Shown piece after piece: positions 11,601 to 23,279 of a stretch of 64,000 nt of DNA. Where the stretch lies: the NCBI GenBank assembly GCA_013398295.1, contig VZSF01001512.1, positions 62,001 to 126,000 of the forward strand, written 5' to 3'. Each line of letters begins with the position of its first letter. Position 1 is the stretch's first letter. Under the pieces are notes generated by a model, which was not told where the DNA came from, made no database searches, and worked only from the letters and a program-made list of their open reading frames with translations. The position numbers were made by a program, and so were the translations under genes. The DNA is from Chionis minor (taxonomy: Eukaryota > Chordata > Aves > Charadriiformes > Chionididae).

Positions 11601-14600
11601 GGGCTGCTTGCGCAGATCCACAGTGATCCCTCTGCTCTTTATGCGACATCAAGAATAAGAAACAAAAAAAAGCTGCATCAGCATGAAAAGGAGTGGCAAT
11701 TTCCCCCTGATTTTTCCCTCCAGGCAGGTGTCGTGGCCCTGCTCAAACCTGCATCTTGTTCCCAGCATGTGTGCCCACTCCAAACTGTGCTGAATTTCCC
11801 AAATATTGCACATACCTGTGTAGGAGTGAGGCTGGTCAGTAGAGCATAGGGACCCACAGGATTTCTGTGCTGGGCTGCATGAGGAAGGTACGGGTCTGGG
11901 TGTTACCTGGCTTAACCCACTCGACTCTTAGATAGGAGCAACATTGAGGATGCTGCTGTTGTGGATACGCACCCCTTATTTGTGGAAAATGATGGGCAGC
12001 CACAGTGGGGTCCAGATGAGCTCCTGGTGAACGGCCACAGCATGCACCGGCCTCGCTGCCCACAAGCTGGAGCTGTAACAGACCCTGCCCTGCCCCTGCC
12101 CGCGACAGGGTGGCTTCTCTTCCCCCGATTTCCCAGGGAGAGCAAAGGAATTGCTGAGAATCTCCGGGTGGCAAAAGGACTCGACAGCCATTCAAATGTG
12201 CCGCTCCAGAGATGCTCTCGGGTCTCCCTGGCAGACTGCCCCTGCCCGGTCCTCAGCTCTGGGAATCTTCCCTTCATTTGATTCTGCTTGTGTCCATGCA
12301 AATGGTGCTCTGATCTCAAGGGTGGCACAATTACTTCGCAACATGCCAGGGAGTTATAAAATTTTGGCTACGCTTGGGTTTCTTCTTTTTACTTGAAACA
12401 AAGTGTGCTTCGGGGGTGGTGGGGGGGAGCAGTTAGGATTTTGGAAGAGAAACAGAAAAAGCCTGAACTTTGAGCTACAGGTGCCGGGAGTTTGAGGAGC
12501 ATTTGTGATCCCGGCCGTCTGCCTCATGCCTCCCATTCCCCCTCTCTATCTGCCGTCTGATCTCCCTCCCAGGCACGCTCTGAAACGTTTCACTCGCGCG
12601 ACACTGAATCCTCTTGTCACCTAATGGGCTTAAAATTGGGATAATATTCAGCTAAAAGGCATTAGCTAATTTTGTGAGAGGGCGGGTAGGAACCGACACT
12701 TCTGAGTGCAGCCCAGAACAGGGCTGTGATGCAGGGGCCAGTGAAGACAGAGATTTACTCTGCAACCACTGTGAAAATGAGGGTTGTAGGGGAAGCCATT
12801 ATTTCCGAGGCATTTTCTAGTTCTTTCCCAGCACGTCTTTGAAGCGCTTGGTGGTATTTTCACCTCTAACTGATGTAAATGGCAGGCCAGTCTAATGCTG
12901 TCCTGCAGTTTAACAAATGTGATGGCAAAATGTAATGGCAGGCTGCTATTTGGTAGCCTCTCAGGCAGGACCCTCCAGCAGCAATCTGCTGTGCTCCAGG
13001 CTTCTCGCAGACATGAGAAATGAAGGATCGCTCTGCACTATTTATTATTAGTAAACCTGTTCTCTGCAGTTTTACCTGATGGGACTGCTCTGATCACCAT
13101 AATTCAACAAATAAAATTTAATCTGTGTGAGCTGCTATCAGTTAATATCTTAACAGGGATATCTTTGCAGCAGTCTTAGCCCAGTAGTCCAATTAAGTTG
13201 CACAGGCAGGGTATCTTCCATAATCTCAGGCACTTTGAAAGCTTTGGGGAAGTATCTGCTGAAAGAAAATTGTCTCATCCTGGCACCAGGACTTTCAGCA
13301 AGACAATGCAGGGCTCTAGTTAAATCCACGAGCCAAAGAATAAAAATACAAAAGGTGGATTAGGCCAAAGCAAACCAAAATAGCCTGGGAAATACTAAAA
13401 TAATTTCCAACGAAATTTCCGCCTGACAATCTCCTGCCTGCAGGGCAGGGGGCACTGCCTTTCGCTCTGCAGTCATGCTAGCCATCAAGGCCACCTTAGT
13501 TCCCTCCCAAAATTGACTTTTCATTTTCAGGGACGGAGGACAGATGGTCAGCTTTAGCTTGGCACTATCCCTCTTACCTTCCTGCCTTTCATTCATTTTT
13601 AATATACCACCCTTGGACTGCTGGGAATGTCTGGGAAAATGTAGATGCCTGTGATTAAAGCGATGAGGAAGAAGGGAGCCTACAGGATGCTTTTAGCCGC
13701 TTTCTAGCTCATATGGAAACACATAACGCAAGGTGATCACATCTGGTCTAGGCAGAGTGCTTGTGATGGCAGGAGAGGTTGCAGTTGTGCAATATGCTTT
13801 CAAGTTTGCAGAAAAAGAGACTCTCCACGCTAATACACATTCACCTCTTCAGCACTCTCCAGCGATAAGGTTTTACAGTCCTTCCCATAACGTTATCTAT
13901 TAGTAACCACAAAGCATCCAAGCAGAACAAACCGTTTTAAAGGAGCCAAGAAAAAATACGATCTCAGAGCAACTCGCTTTGCTCCTGATCCATCACATGG
14001 TACAGCGGAAAAGTGAGATGGGCCCCGTTAAATACATCACCCCGGTGACACACGGGGCAGGGGGAGGCACACCCGGAAGGACACATCTGAGCAAGACAGG
14101 TTTCAGGGCGTCCTCGTTCCATTGACAAGTAAAAACATTAGTTGCAAAATAGCCTGATGAAGCTGAAATAGCTCTGAGATAGCCTGAAATAGCTCTGAGA
14201 AGGACCCTCAGAAGCAGATCACCTTCAGAGTGCCATGAAGATTCCATACACTTCCCTGGGAGGAAGTCAAAGGAACCAAGGATTTGGCCTGGGAAGCTCA
14301 GTTTGCCCCCATGCTGGAGAGCTCTGCTCCCATCATCAGGATGCTCCATTTCCCTGCAGTTCTGGCAGGGAATGTCCCTGAAAGGGATGTTGGTTGGGAT
14401 GAATTTCAACCTGTGTGTGGCATCCATGCGCTTCCTCCCTGCTGTACCAGTGCACCTCTGTTAATGCCCAGTAACACCATAATAACTCAGAGGAGCACCT
14501 CCAGTACCTGACGTTGCATGCAGGCGCAGGAAGGGAAAATCCCTGCCTGCCAGACGTTTCAAGCTGGGGAGGGACAGCTTGCCCTCACTTTATGAACAAA

Positions 14601-16030
14601 AGGTTGGCTGTACCCCTTTGAATATGAACTGGATGGTAATTAAGAACCTGACTGACTTTTTAGACACTGAAGTAAAGGCTTTCGAAAAGCTCAGGCGTTT
14701 GGTCTGTTGTAATCAATTAAATTGATAGCCACTCACAGCAAATCTGGGCCACTGCCAGCAGGCTGCTGGGGCTCAGGAGGAGCGACTGCAGGGCTCCTCT
14801 TCCCCAGGGTGAGTCCATCTGCACAAGGGATGAGATATGCAGAATGGCTCAGTTGTCCTAACTCCATCCCTGATGATGCTCATGCTGGGTATCGAGTAGA
14901 AGCAGGCTTAGATCAACCCTGAAGAGCACTGAAAATCCCTTCTTCTCTCTTTGAATAAACAATAGCCAAACTAAGGCAGCTTGCACTGTTTTAAAGCGCC
15001 AGGAACAGATCCCAGTTTGCAAAAAGTATCGGCCAGCTCTCACAGAAATCACTGGGACTTGTCTGGAGCTCACAAAGGGGAAAACCTCAGTAGAGGAGTG
15101 GGTTTTGGTCCACGCAATCTGCTTATAAACACTCTGGTGGACTGGAGCTGCTAGAGAAACCATGACCACATCAAGCTAGTGGGCACCTGGTCACTTGGGA
15201 GCGAGAAGGAGGAAGGAGCGAAGTCCTGGGCTAAATTATTTGTACATCATCCCCGAGGAAGAAGAGGCTCCAACATGAACCGAAACCTAATTAGGCATGA
15301 AGGAAACCTGTGAACATCCTAATCCATGCACAACATCTCAGAGTTCCCACCACATTAGACATCAGAGAATCAAAAGACAAGGCACAAATCCCTGAGAAGC
15401 AGCTTCAGCATATCCATTGCTTACAGAAGTGTTTTGTTTTAGACCAGTGAGAATCTTTTGAGCAAGGACTCAAAATACACTGTTTGTACAAAAGTTGAAA
15501 AATACCACTGTCATAATTAGATTTTCCATTAGGCTTGTGTGGCATAATTAAAAATGTAATTTCTCTGTGAGCACATAGCAGTGCTCTAGGAAAAGGGTGT
15601 CACCACTTATTAAGGGCATATGCAGGTACTTTAGCTAACCACATAAATTGATTAAGTACTAAACTAGGCTATGGAGCCTAATTGTTTTGAACAAATACCT
15701 ACTTACTGCATGTGAAAGGACACATTGCCTTGCCTGTTGGAAAGCCTAATTTATTCCAACAACTCCTAACTTTACTGTTGAATGTCATTTAGCTCTTCCC
15801 AGCTCCGGGTACCCAAATGTGTCCCTACGGATGCCACGGAAGCCACTCGCAGCATTCTCAGACAGCAGCCGAACAACTTGGATGAAAGTGAGAGCGTGGC
15901 AGGACACCGCGGGCAGGACCGGGATGTGTCCCTGTCCCTCTGCGGCTCCAGGTGAGCCACGGAGCCACTTTGGGTGTCTATTTGCCCTGTGCACACTGCA
16001 ATAGCTTAACCTTCCTCTGCATGTCCCTGC
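11601..16030. other. Non-coding stretch, no gene seen
   Basis: No recognisable exon. Contains a small 21-bp-period duplication at 14163-14200 and an 8-bp-arm inverted repeat at 14350-14372. A conserved-looking AT-rich segment lies near 13040-13200. The 144-codon frame at 13993-14427 (-) and the overlapping frames at 11836-12328 have no known domains. Confidence 0.6.
14163..14200. repeat. Two-copy tandem repeat, 21-bp period
   Basis: The 17-mer 'ctgaaatagctctgaga' occurs at 14163-14179 and again, identical, at 14184-14200, giving a 21-bp period. A partial earlier unit with 'atagcctgatga' precedes it. It is a small local slippage duplication; no function is implied. Confidence 0.85.
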
Positions 16031-16033
16031 CGA

Positions 16034-16106
16034 TGCCAGGGGGGCTGGAACTAGATGATTTTTGAGGTCCCTTCCAACTCTAAGCATTCTATGACTCTGT
16101 GATTCC
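16034..16106 (+). mobile_element. CR1 LINE 3' end fragment
   Basis: About 73 bp match the CR1 3' untranslated end. 'ggggggctggaactagatga' is followed by a variant of the 'gaggtcccttccaactc' signature, then the terminal 8-9 bp repeats ('attctatgactctgtgattc'). CR1 copies are usually severely 5'-truncated and end in such short direct repeats rather than poly-A, and this copy fits. It is in sense orientation on the plus strand and carries no coding sequence. Confidence 0.88.
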
Positions 16107-17628
16107 AAATACTGGCTAACACTCCTCCTCCTGTACTTTTCACCGAGAATTACAAAGGAGCAGAAGGGAGCCAGTTGTTCAGATCAGATAAGCTCCTCTG
16201 AAATTCCTAGCTGCTATTACGAGCCTGATTTGATGTAGTTTTATTCAAGCAGGCAGTTGTGGTTTGTGTGAGCCCAAGTAAGGACTCAGTGGTCTGCTCT
16301 TCATAGGCGTGTGTGACACTCCCAAGTCCTCAAAAAGTCTCGGAGGACCCTTTGAAAAAAACCCTACAGCTTATATTTCCAGGAAGGAATGCTGCAGTGT
16401 TTAGAAACTCCTAAAGCAGCAGCACTGAAACGATGAGCTACGGGGCTCTGCAGCCTCTCCGGACAACTCACCCAGCTCATAACCAGGCAATTGCTTGCCC
16501 CCCATCCCAGCCCCGCTTCTGACACGGAGACAGGCAGGGAGCCGGCACGTAGCACACAAGCGCAAAGCAACTGTCTGCCTGGGTTCAGCTCAACCAGTGC
16601 TGTCCCAGGAGTACCTGAGGAGCTCAGGGAGGAAGCAGAGCTTCCCAACACGAACTTAAAATACAGCTGATGGAAGAAAGAAGTACCTGTCAGGCTGGTG
16701 GGCTCTGAAGCAAGCCTGATTCTCCCGGCACCGTGATTTCCCACTGTTGTGCTTGCATAAAGTCATCTTAGCTTTTCCTGCGAATAAATGAGAAGACAAT
16801 CTGACCCAGTGCCTTCATTGACAAGCTCTGCAAAAGAAACCTCAGGAATATTTTATTCCTCCCACATTAGGAACATACAGAACATACAGAGAAATTTACC
16901 ATCACATAATGATCCCTATTATGCAAAGTGAGGCTGACAAAATTTCCATCATTACATCCCTGACAAGTACTCAGAACTGCGGGGGCTTTCAGGCTTTCTT
17001 TTGAAAGAAAAAAGACCTGCAAAGTAGCTTTAATGTCTTAAATATGGAGCAGGAACTTCGTCCTCTCCCTATTCACAAACACCTTAAATACATCTCCTTC
17101 CTTCACAGCTTGTTAATCCCTACTCCTCAGCTCTTCAGACATTTACATTCTCTCCACAGATCTAACACAGCAGAGGTGTTTATATCGTGCTTAAGCAGCA
17201 ATCTGAACGTGCCTCATGACCTTACTGGTTTTTGGGTGACCAAAGATCACCATTAAATCAGCCAAGTGCGATGGCGAGGACCTTGCCGGAGCCCAAAGCC
17301 TTTGTGCCGTCACCACACCACAATTCCCTTGTCATGTTTTCTCCTTTTTGTGCATCCAAAAATGCCCATCAAAGGGTTCAATTATCATTGAAACACTCAT
17401 TAAAATCCTGAAGCTGAAGGACCAGCAGACTGGCAGTGATTTAGCCACCTGACTGGCATTACGCTGGTTTAGGGCAGCACTGCACATCGCAGAGTGCAAA
17501 CCTGAGCCAGTCACTCTTTGGTTGGAGGCTCCAAAGGGGCCAACCATGACCCCAAACCTCTGACCGACGACGCTGGCAGGTGATTTGCTTCGTTAACTAG
17601 CATGGACTGCAGACACAGAGTCATTTTT

Positions 17629-17660
17629 AGTGCCATTTTCATCCAGTGCCATTTTCATCT
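17629..17660. repeat. Two-copy tandem repeat, 16-bp period
   Basis: 'agtgccattttcatcc' at 17629-17644 is repeated directly at 17645-17660 with one final base change. A partial third copy ('attgccatttgc') follows. A small local duplication. Confidence 0.85.
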
Positions 17661-18089
17661 TCCTCATTGCCATTTGCACACCAATATAAGCAAATATCAA
17701 AGAAACGCACGCGAGGAGTGAGCACATGGGGCTCACAGGCACAGCTTCCCCTGGCTATTTGGTCTTCCTTGCCTTTTTGTTTTTTTGTCTTTTCTGTGTG
17801 TCCACACATCCCCTCCTACCTCAGACCTGCACTTCTGCTACTCTGATTTCCTTCCCTGTTCCACCACAGACCTTCTCTGCCTGGGTCTCTCTTTGCCTCT
17901 TTCCAGCCTTCCTCCCTCTGCTGCTCAGCAGAGGAAAGAGCCGAGACTGAGAAAGTTAATGAACATCGCACCGGGGTTACTGCTTCCAGCGCTCTCCCTC
18001 TCGCACACGCTGCGGGCCAGGCACACACGTGAGCCCCAGAGCAGTAATTAAGGGATTTTAGGAGGATAATGCCCTCGAAGGGCTTCGGC

Positions 18090-18330
18090 AGATTGACACA
18101 TGGTATTTCTTCTTAATAATGACTGTCCTGAAACATATCGGATCCGTGTGCTGCTGCGTTTCCGGCAATTTGTAAGAAGTGTTCAATGTGTAGCCAGCTG
18201 GAACACACAACAGCACATAATTGTTCTATTACCACAGACTTCAATTGTTTCTCTTTTATTCATTAAATGGCCATTTATTGGAAGAAAGGTCCTTTTTTTA
18301 GATGCATTTTTACACAGCTCTAGATTGGAC
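18090..18330. promoter_or_regulatory. AT-rich conserved-element candidate
   Basis: Repeat-free, AT-rich segment with possible homeodomain- and SOX-like cores ('aattgttctatta', 'ccatttattgg', 'tcattaaatgg'). It lacks the CpG decay and mixed composition of its surroundings. The call is from composition only; no homologous sequence is available to compare. Confidence 0.2.
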
Positions 18331-19198
18331 TTGCCAGGACTGAACAAGGGCAGACCTTCCCTTTTCTCACTGTGCTCTTGGAAGGAAAATGGGGAGCACA
18401 AATGCTGGAATTTTTTGGTTTTTAATGGAGATGTTGAAAGCCTTTTACATTCCACATCGGAACAAAAAATGAGGCCTTTTGAAATGGCGCATGGGAGTCA
18501 AGGGAGAAGGCCACCCATGCTGATGATGGGAGAGGCGAGAGCAAGGGTCCGTTCGGCAGCAGCCCTGACGCGTCTCCTTGGAGCCAAGAGAGCGCCCAAG
18601 GACTAACGCTAGGGAAGGAAGGACAGCTATTGCAAGAGACCACACGGAGCAAGGGGGAGAACAACTGTCCGGTGCCTACAGTGCTCACCTGGAAGCCAGG
18701 AGATGTGAGGACTTGCATGGAAGCCCCAAGCGAGTGTCCAGATGGGAGATGGTGGTGCAAGCCTCTGTTTTAGACCAGGAGTTCCACAACAGGCCAGAAA
18801 TTTCTTGAGAAAAGGCTCACCAAGCCCAAGAAACATATCCCATGCAGACTTGAAAAGTGTTGTAGAACTAACCGCGCTATCTCGAGAACTGCTGCCTGCA
18901 CAACCAGTATTATCTTGATTTGCAAGTGTTTTACACGATACCAAAATTTACCTAAACCCCGGAACCTCAGGTCTGAGATTCCTAATTCCCGTTTCAACAG
19001 TTGTTCCCCAGCAGAAGAGCGGAAGGTGGACATTTTAACCAGTGCATTCTGGCCAGACCATACTACCTGGCAAGCTGAGGATGACCTCTACTTCACTCTA
19101 CAACAAGAAAGTGAAACACCACATTAAAATGTGTATATAGGAGGAAACCCCTCTCGCTCTCCTAGCCTTTCTTTAAGCTATTGAAATGGCTTAAAAAA

Positions 19199-19226
19199 TA
19201 GAAAAAAAAAAAAGAAAAGAAAAGAA
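19199..19226. repeat. A-rich simple repeat
   Basis: A run of twelve A followed by AAAAG-type units. Low-complexity, with no retrotransposon body recognised next to it. Confidence 0.75.
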
Positions 19227-21056
19227 GGCAAGACGTAATTGTTTCCTGTGCAAACCTTGTGCCAGACTTTATTTTTATGGGCTGTATTTATTGACTTTAG
19301 CTATTTTTCCAGTATGCTGCACAGCGCTAGACTTGGCAGGAATTCCTACAGAATGAAATAACATCTCTGAAAAAGTGGGAATTCTCATTGTTTGGCATGG
19401 CCAAAGCAAACTCCAGCCAAGCAAACTTATGACCTTCTCTCCTGTCAGACTCAAACCCAGGCCAGGCCAGCCACTAAATCAGACTCTTCATTCCCCTGGT
19501 CACCAGAAGATCCCAGTCTGGGGGTCAGATCCGACACCAAGTGAAGCCATTTGCCCCCATTGGCTCCACTCCACACCTCCGCTGAGAGCATCTATTTGCC
19601 ACTGCACCCAGGAGCGGAGATTTGTACATCGCGTAGACAGCGATTTGTTTTCAGGGGAGCAAAATAAGACACCCAGCCTCACCAGGAGCCATTAGTGAGT
19701 TAATTGCAGCTGTTTAAGAGTTAGGCCTTAATGTGCCTGTCAACTCCAGACACTTGCTGTACTTCCCAGGATTTTGTATGCATCGGAGACAGATGTCTCC
19801 AAGGCAATCAGAAAAGTCCCACAGTATACACTGAAGAAGACAGAAGACAACTGAAGAGATTTATGTTGGATGGAATGACAAGCTCAAGAGTTTAACTGCA
19901 CATGGCATTTCTGGAAGCTTGCCAGCGCAGAGTTTAGTGTGTTTTGTGTACTTCACTCATAACTGTTTATTGTGACAGGTAAACACTTGTTTTGAAAGCT
20001 TGCAGGCGTACTATTAAAACAGAAGTGTTCCTGACATAGTCAAGCTGTGCTGTCAAATGTTTATCTTTTGAATGATGAATGCTGGCTTTCCTTTTCCTTC
20101 CTCTCAGTCTGCGTGGAACAGATTTGAACAGTCTCTCCCAACTTGTTTGGGCTCATTTCACCTGGGGGACGTAGCTGAAAGCTGAAGGGCCAGAGAGCAG
20201 CTCCGTAATTATCAGCCCATATGCCAATAAATTAAGGTGATGTGGAGAACAAAGGAGGAACAATGGTGTAAGCAAGAGTAAGCTCCGTGCCAGCTCTGTC
20301 TGTAACGGAAATGCAGATGTTGAGCTTTAGAAACTGTACTAGACTAGAGTTCAATTTCCAGCGCTTAGAGCATCTCAGAGACGTGTATTTCACAAGTCAA
20401 ATTCTGGAGGCTTCTGTTAACTAAAAAAGTGAGACGCAACTGCAACAAATCTGTCACAATACTATTTTTTTGACTCTTTTTTTAAGCTAAGAAACGAGAA
20501 AATAATGAAACAGTTAAGTCACAGTACTGAATGTATACCTAGCCCGTGAAACTGCAGACAATCATAAAAGCTATCGGCAAAAATGAAGAGAGACTCTTAT
20601 GGGTGAGAATTAAAATTCTCCACTTGGTGCAAGTATGTCTTCTACAGAACTAGAAGAAAAGCCTGTGAAAAAGACAGTAATTTCTGTGTATCTTAGTGTA
20701 ATTGCATATGTTAAAAGGCTGTGGAATTCAGCAATGATCCCATGGGTTTTCAAGTGGATTTCAGATATTTCACAGTGTGTCAGCTATAGATTGAGACATA
20801 AGACTTTGGGGGGAAAAAAGTACAATCTTTGATTAGATGAAATAGCATCAGATTTCCATGAAAATGCAAATGCTCACCGAATTCATTGCTAATGCAGTTC
20901 TGCTGCTTCTTTGTTCTGTTGCAGTGGTACTACAACCATGGCTTCGCTGACCTGCACTGGGTGTAGCACTGGGGCCAATTTAACCAGCCCCAGTGTAACA
21001 GCGACCTGCTGGGGGCACGCGGATGAGAATGAGAATTGATAATTTACGACCGATTT

Positions 21057-21180
21057 GAGGAAACTGGTCTTACACAACGCATGAACTGTGGAACTGCCCG
21101 GGACAGGAGGCATCGGAAGCATTTGTATCACACAGGAGTCAAAGGAGGATTGAGTATTTGTCAGGATACTGAAAATATTA
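21057..21180 (+). mobile_element. Degenerate CR1 LINE fragment, post-RT region
   Basis: 'cacaacgcatgaactgtgga' followed by 'actgcccgggacaggaggca' parallels the CR1 region 'cacacaacgcatagttaaactgtggaactc...gccacaggaggt'. The following 'gagtcaaaggaggattgagt' parallels 'gggttcaaaaagggattgga'. This segment lies between the reverse-transcriptase domain and the CR1 3' end. The match is patchy with deletions, so the copy is old and both ends are uncertain. Orientation is sense on the plus strand. Confidence 0.5.
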
Positions 21181-21199
21181 GGGATCACAAGAATAAAAA

Positions 21200-23157
21200 G
21201 AATAAAAACTGCTTCCACCAAAAGACGTTAAACTGCAAAGTGCAAGTGCTTAGACAGCATCTAATTACAAGGACAAAAGAAGAAAAGAGCCCCTTATCAC
21301 CAAATCTGTAAATTCAGTAGGTCCATGTCCCAGCTTACTGTACTTGTTGGCCATACAGAAAAGCCAATACACTAAATTAGGCTATTTCAGCAGAAGGTCG
21401 AATTAGGACTTTACTGCCGAGGGAGACACATATATTACACCTTTGATCCACGGTTAACACAGAGAATTTGTGCCGGATTGTTACTCAGTGGAGGGATGAC
21501 TCTGAAGCCATTACGGCACGCAGACGTTGCGTCCCCCTGGCAGGAACATCTGGTGACCCACAAAGCAGCCAGTGCACGGGGGCTGCGGCGGAGTGGCTGG
21601 GGCAGGTTTAGTTACAGCACGTCAGAACTCCAGCCGGCAGCTCTGGCAGGCGCTCCTGCGGGCTGTCACCACCTGCCCAGTGCGGAGGGCTGAGCTCGCT
21701 CCATCCCACGAGGAGCCTTCTCCAGCGGTTTATGTCGCAGATCCCTTGGTTTGCACTGGGAAGGGGAGAAGGGGCTGGGAGTCAGGGAGACCGCAGTGTG
21801 AAGGGATATGTTGGGAACTGGAATCTGACCGGTACTCCAGCTCCTCACAGTTTTTGGGTGAGCAGAGCGAGCCTGGGCTGCACCAGTGCTCCACACCATA
21901 TTACCGCTATGGGATTGGGTAATTAAGGACCAGATTTACCTTTTTAATCAAACCACTGCCCTAGTAAAGGCTTTAGACAAGAGGTAAACAAGCTCTAGCC
22001 TGGAATTTCCCTCTTTGTTCAATTTGCTCTTTCAGCCTAAAATATATCCCCTTTCTTTCCCCCTTACAGCTGTTTCTTCAGGTGTGGATATAGCACGACA
22101 TCTAAATAGAAATCATCACAAGCAGCTGCTCACTGCGATGCACAGCAAGAGTTACCACACTGGGGCCAATTCCTTGGGTGCTGAGCATCCTCCCCGCTCC
22201 AAACCCTGCCGAAGTCTGTACAGAAACAGACTGTACAAAGGGGCTGCTTGTCTTTCCTTCCCCCCGGTGATCAACAGAGTAAACCACTTCATCATTTTTC
22301 TCTTAATGAAAAGTGTCTTGCACAAAACAAGAGGGGATCCCTGTGCTGGGAGTCTATACTAACTATTGCTTTTGTCCTGTCAAACAAAAAGCATATGAAA
22401 AAGGCAGTAATAAAAAAGCATTAAGACTCACACAAGGCTTGTTAAATGATTTAAATCTTCATAATGTATAGCATTTTCCTGGTAATTAAGTTCGCACGTC
22501 GAGTTGGGCTAAATGCTTCCTACTGTTAGATAACACTTTAAATGCTCCTTCACACACTCAGATATTTTTTTCTCCACCACAGCCCTGACAATCCAAGGTA
22601 GTTACGTGTAAAAGCACAGGAATTGCTTCCTACGGATGGGGCACAGCATGGCAGTGCAAAGTCCATTTCACACTCACCTTACACCACTGCACAGGCTCAG
22701 TCAGACCCCTCTCACAAAAAGAGATGCGGGAGGAGAGGAGGGGAGGGGAGGGGAGGAGTTGCACTCTGCTCATATTTCTATTTTATTTTTCTAAAGTTTG
22801 CACTGAAAACAATTTCAAGAGAAAGCCCTGACCTGCCCTGGTAACAAGCTATTTACCCATAAGCAAAGATCAGTGGTTATTCCCATTTTTTTTCCCCACT
22901 TCTCCCTCCATCTTCCTGCTGTTTTTGCCCTCCTATTTATCTGCTCTTAGTTTACACACTCCAGCTTTTGTTCTCAGCTCCTTCTTGCTCTTCTGCCCTC
23001 TCAGCATTCAGTTACATCCAGCTACACCACCCAACGCGTTCTCTACAAAACAGTTGTTTTTGTTAGAAAAGCCGGATGCCTTCTACTCGGAAGAACAATA
23101 TTCAGATGGGAAGGTTTGATCCCGTGCAGTAAGACAACCATGCTCATCACATCTACA
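21200..23157. other. Non-coding stretch, no gene seen
   Basis: GC-richer at 21480-21860, where several overlapping frames of 64-116 codons occur, then AT-rich to 22600. The purine-rich block at 22728-22757 is the only clear structure. No exon recognised. Confidence 0.55.
22726..22758. repeat. GGGGA purine repeat, possible G-quadruplex
   Basis: Three GGGG runs separated by single A (22740-22753) and preceded at a distance of about nine bases by a GGG run. This could form a G-quadruplex with one long loop on the plus strand, but is short of the strict four-run, short-loop pattern. It may equally be an unstable simple repeat. Confidence 0.5.
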
Positions 23158-23279
23158 CAGAATCACAGAATGGTTAGAGTTGGAATGGACTTTAAAGACC
23201 ATTTAATTCCAACCCCCCCACCACAGGCAGGGGCACCTCCCACTAGACCGGGTTGCTCAAAGCCCCGTCCAACCTGACC
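23158..23279 (-). mobile_element. CR1 LINE 3' end fragment, minus strand
   Basis: Read on the plus strand it starts 'cagaatcacagaatggttag' and continues with the reverse complement of the CR1 3' region: a C-run at 23213-23220, 'caggcaggggcacctcccac' and 'tagaccgggttgctcaaagc'. The match stops abruptly near 23279, as expected for 5' truncation. About 120 bp, no coding potential, relatively well preserved compared with the other relics here. Confidence 0.92.

Larger units (their letters stand above)
16107..21056. other. Non-coding stretch, no gene seen
   Basis: Unique-looking DNA. A 168-codon open frame at 18100-18606 (+) starts in AT-rich DNA, which is mildly unusual, but its translation has no domain I recognise. 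Segments at 18090-18330 and 19230-19340 look like conserved non-coding DNA. Small repeats lie at 17629-17660 and 19199-19226. Confidence 0.6.

Noticed and set aside
14350..14372. Inverted repeat with 8-bp arms ('ttccctgc'/'gcagggaa')
   Set aside because: Arms of this length are expected several times by chance in a window this size.
15030..15066. 'cagaaatcactgggactt' resembling a dispersed amniote repeat word
   Set aside because: Too short to distinguish from chance on its own.
19420..19490. 'agactcaaacccaggccagg' resembling an antisense MIR head
   Set aside because: Only about 20 bp match and the surrounding sequence does not follow the SINE order.
20330..20400. Possible SINE tail ('gcgcttagagcatctcagag')
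   Set aside because: Single short match with no adjoining body.
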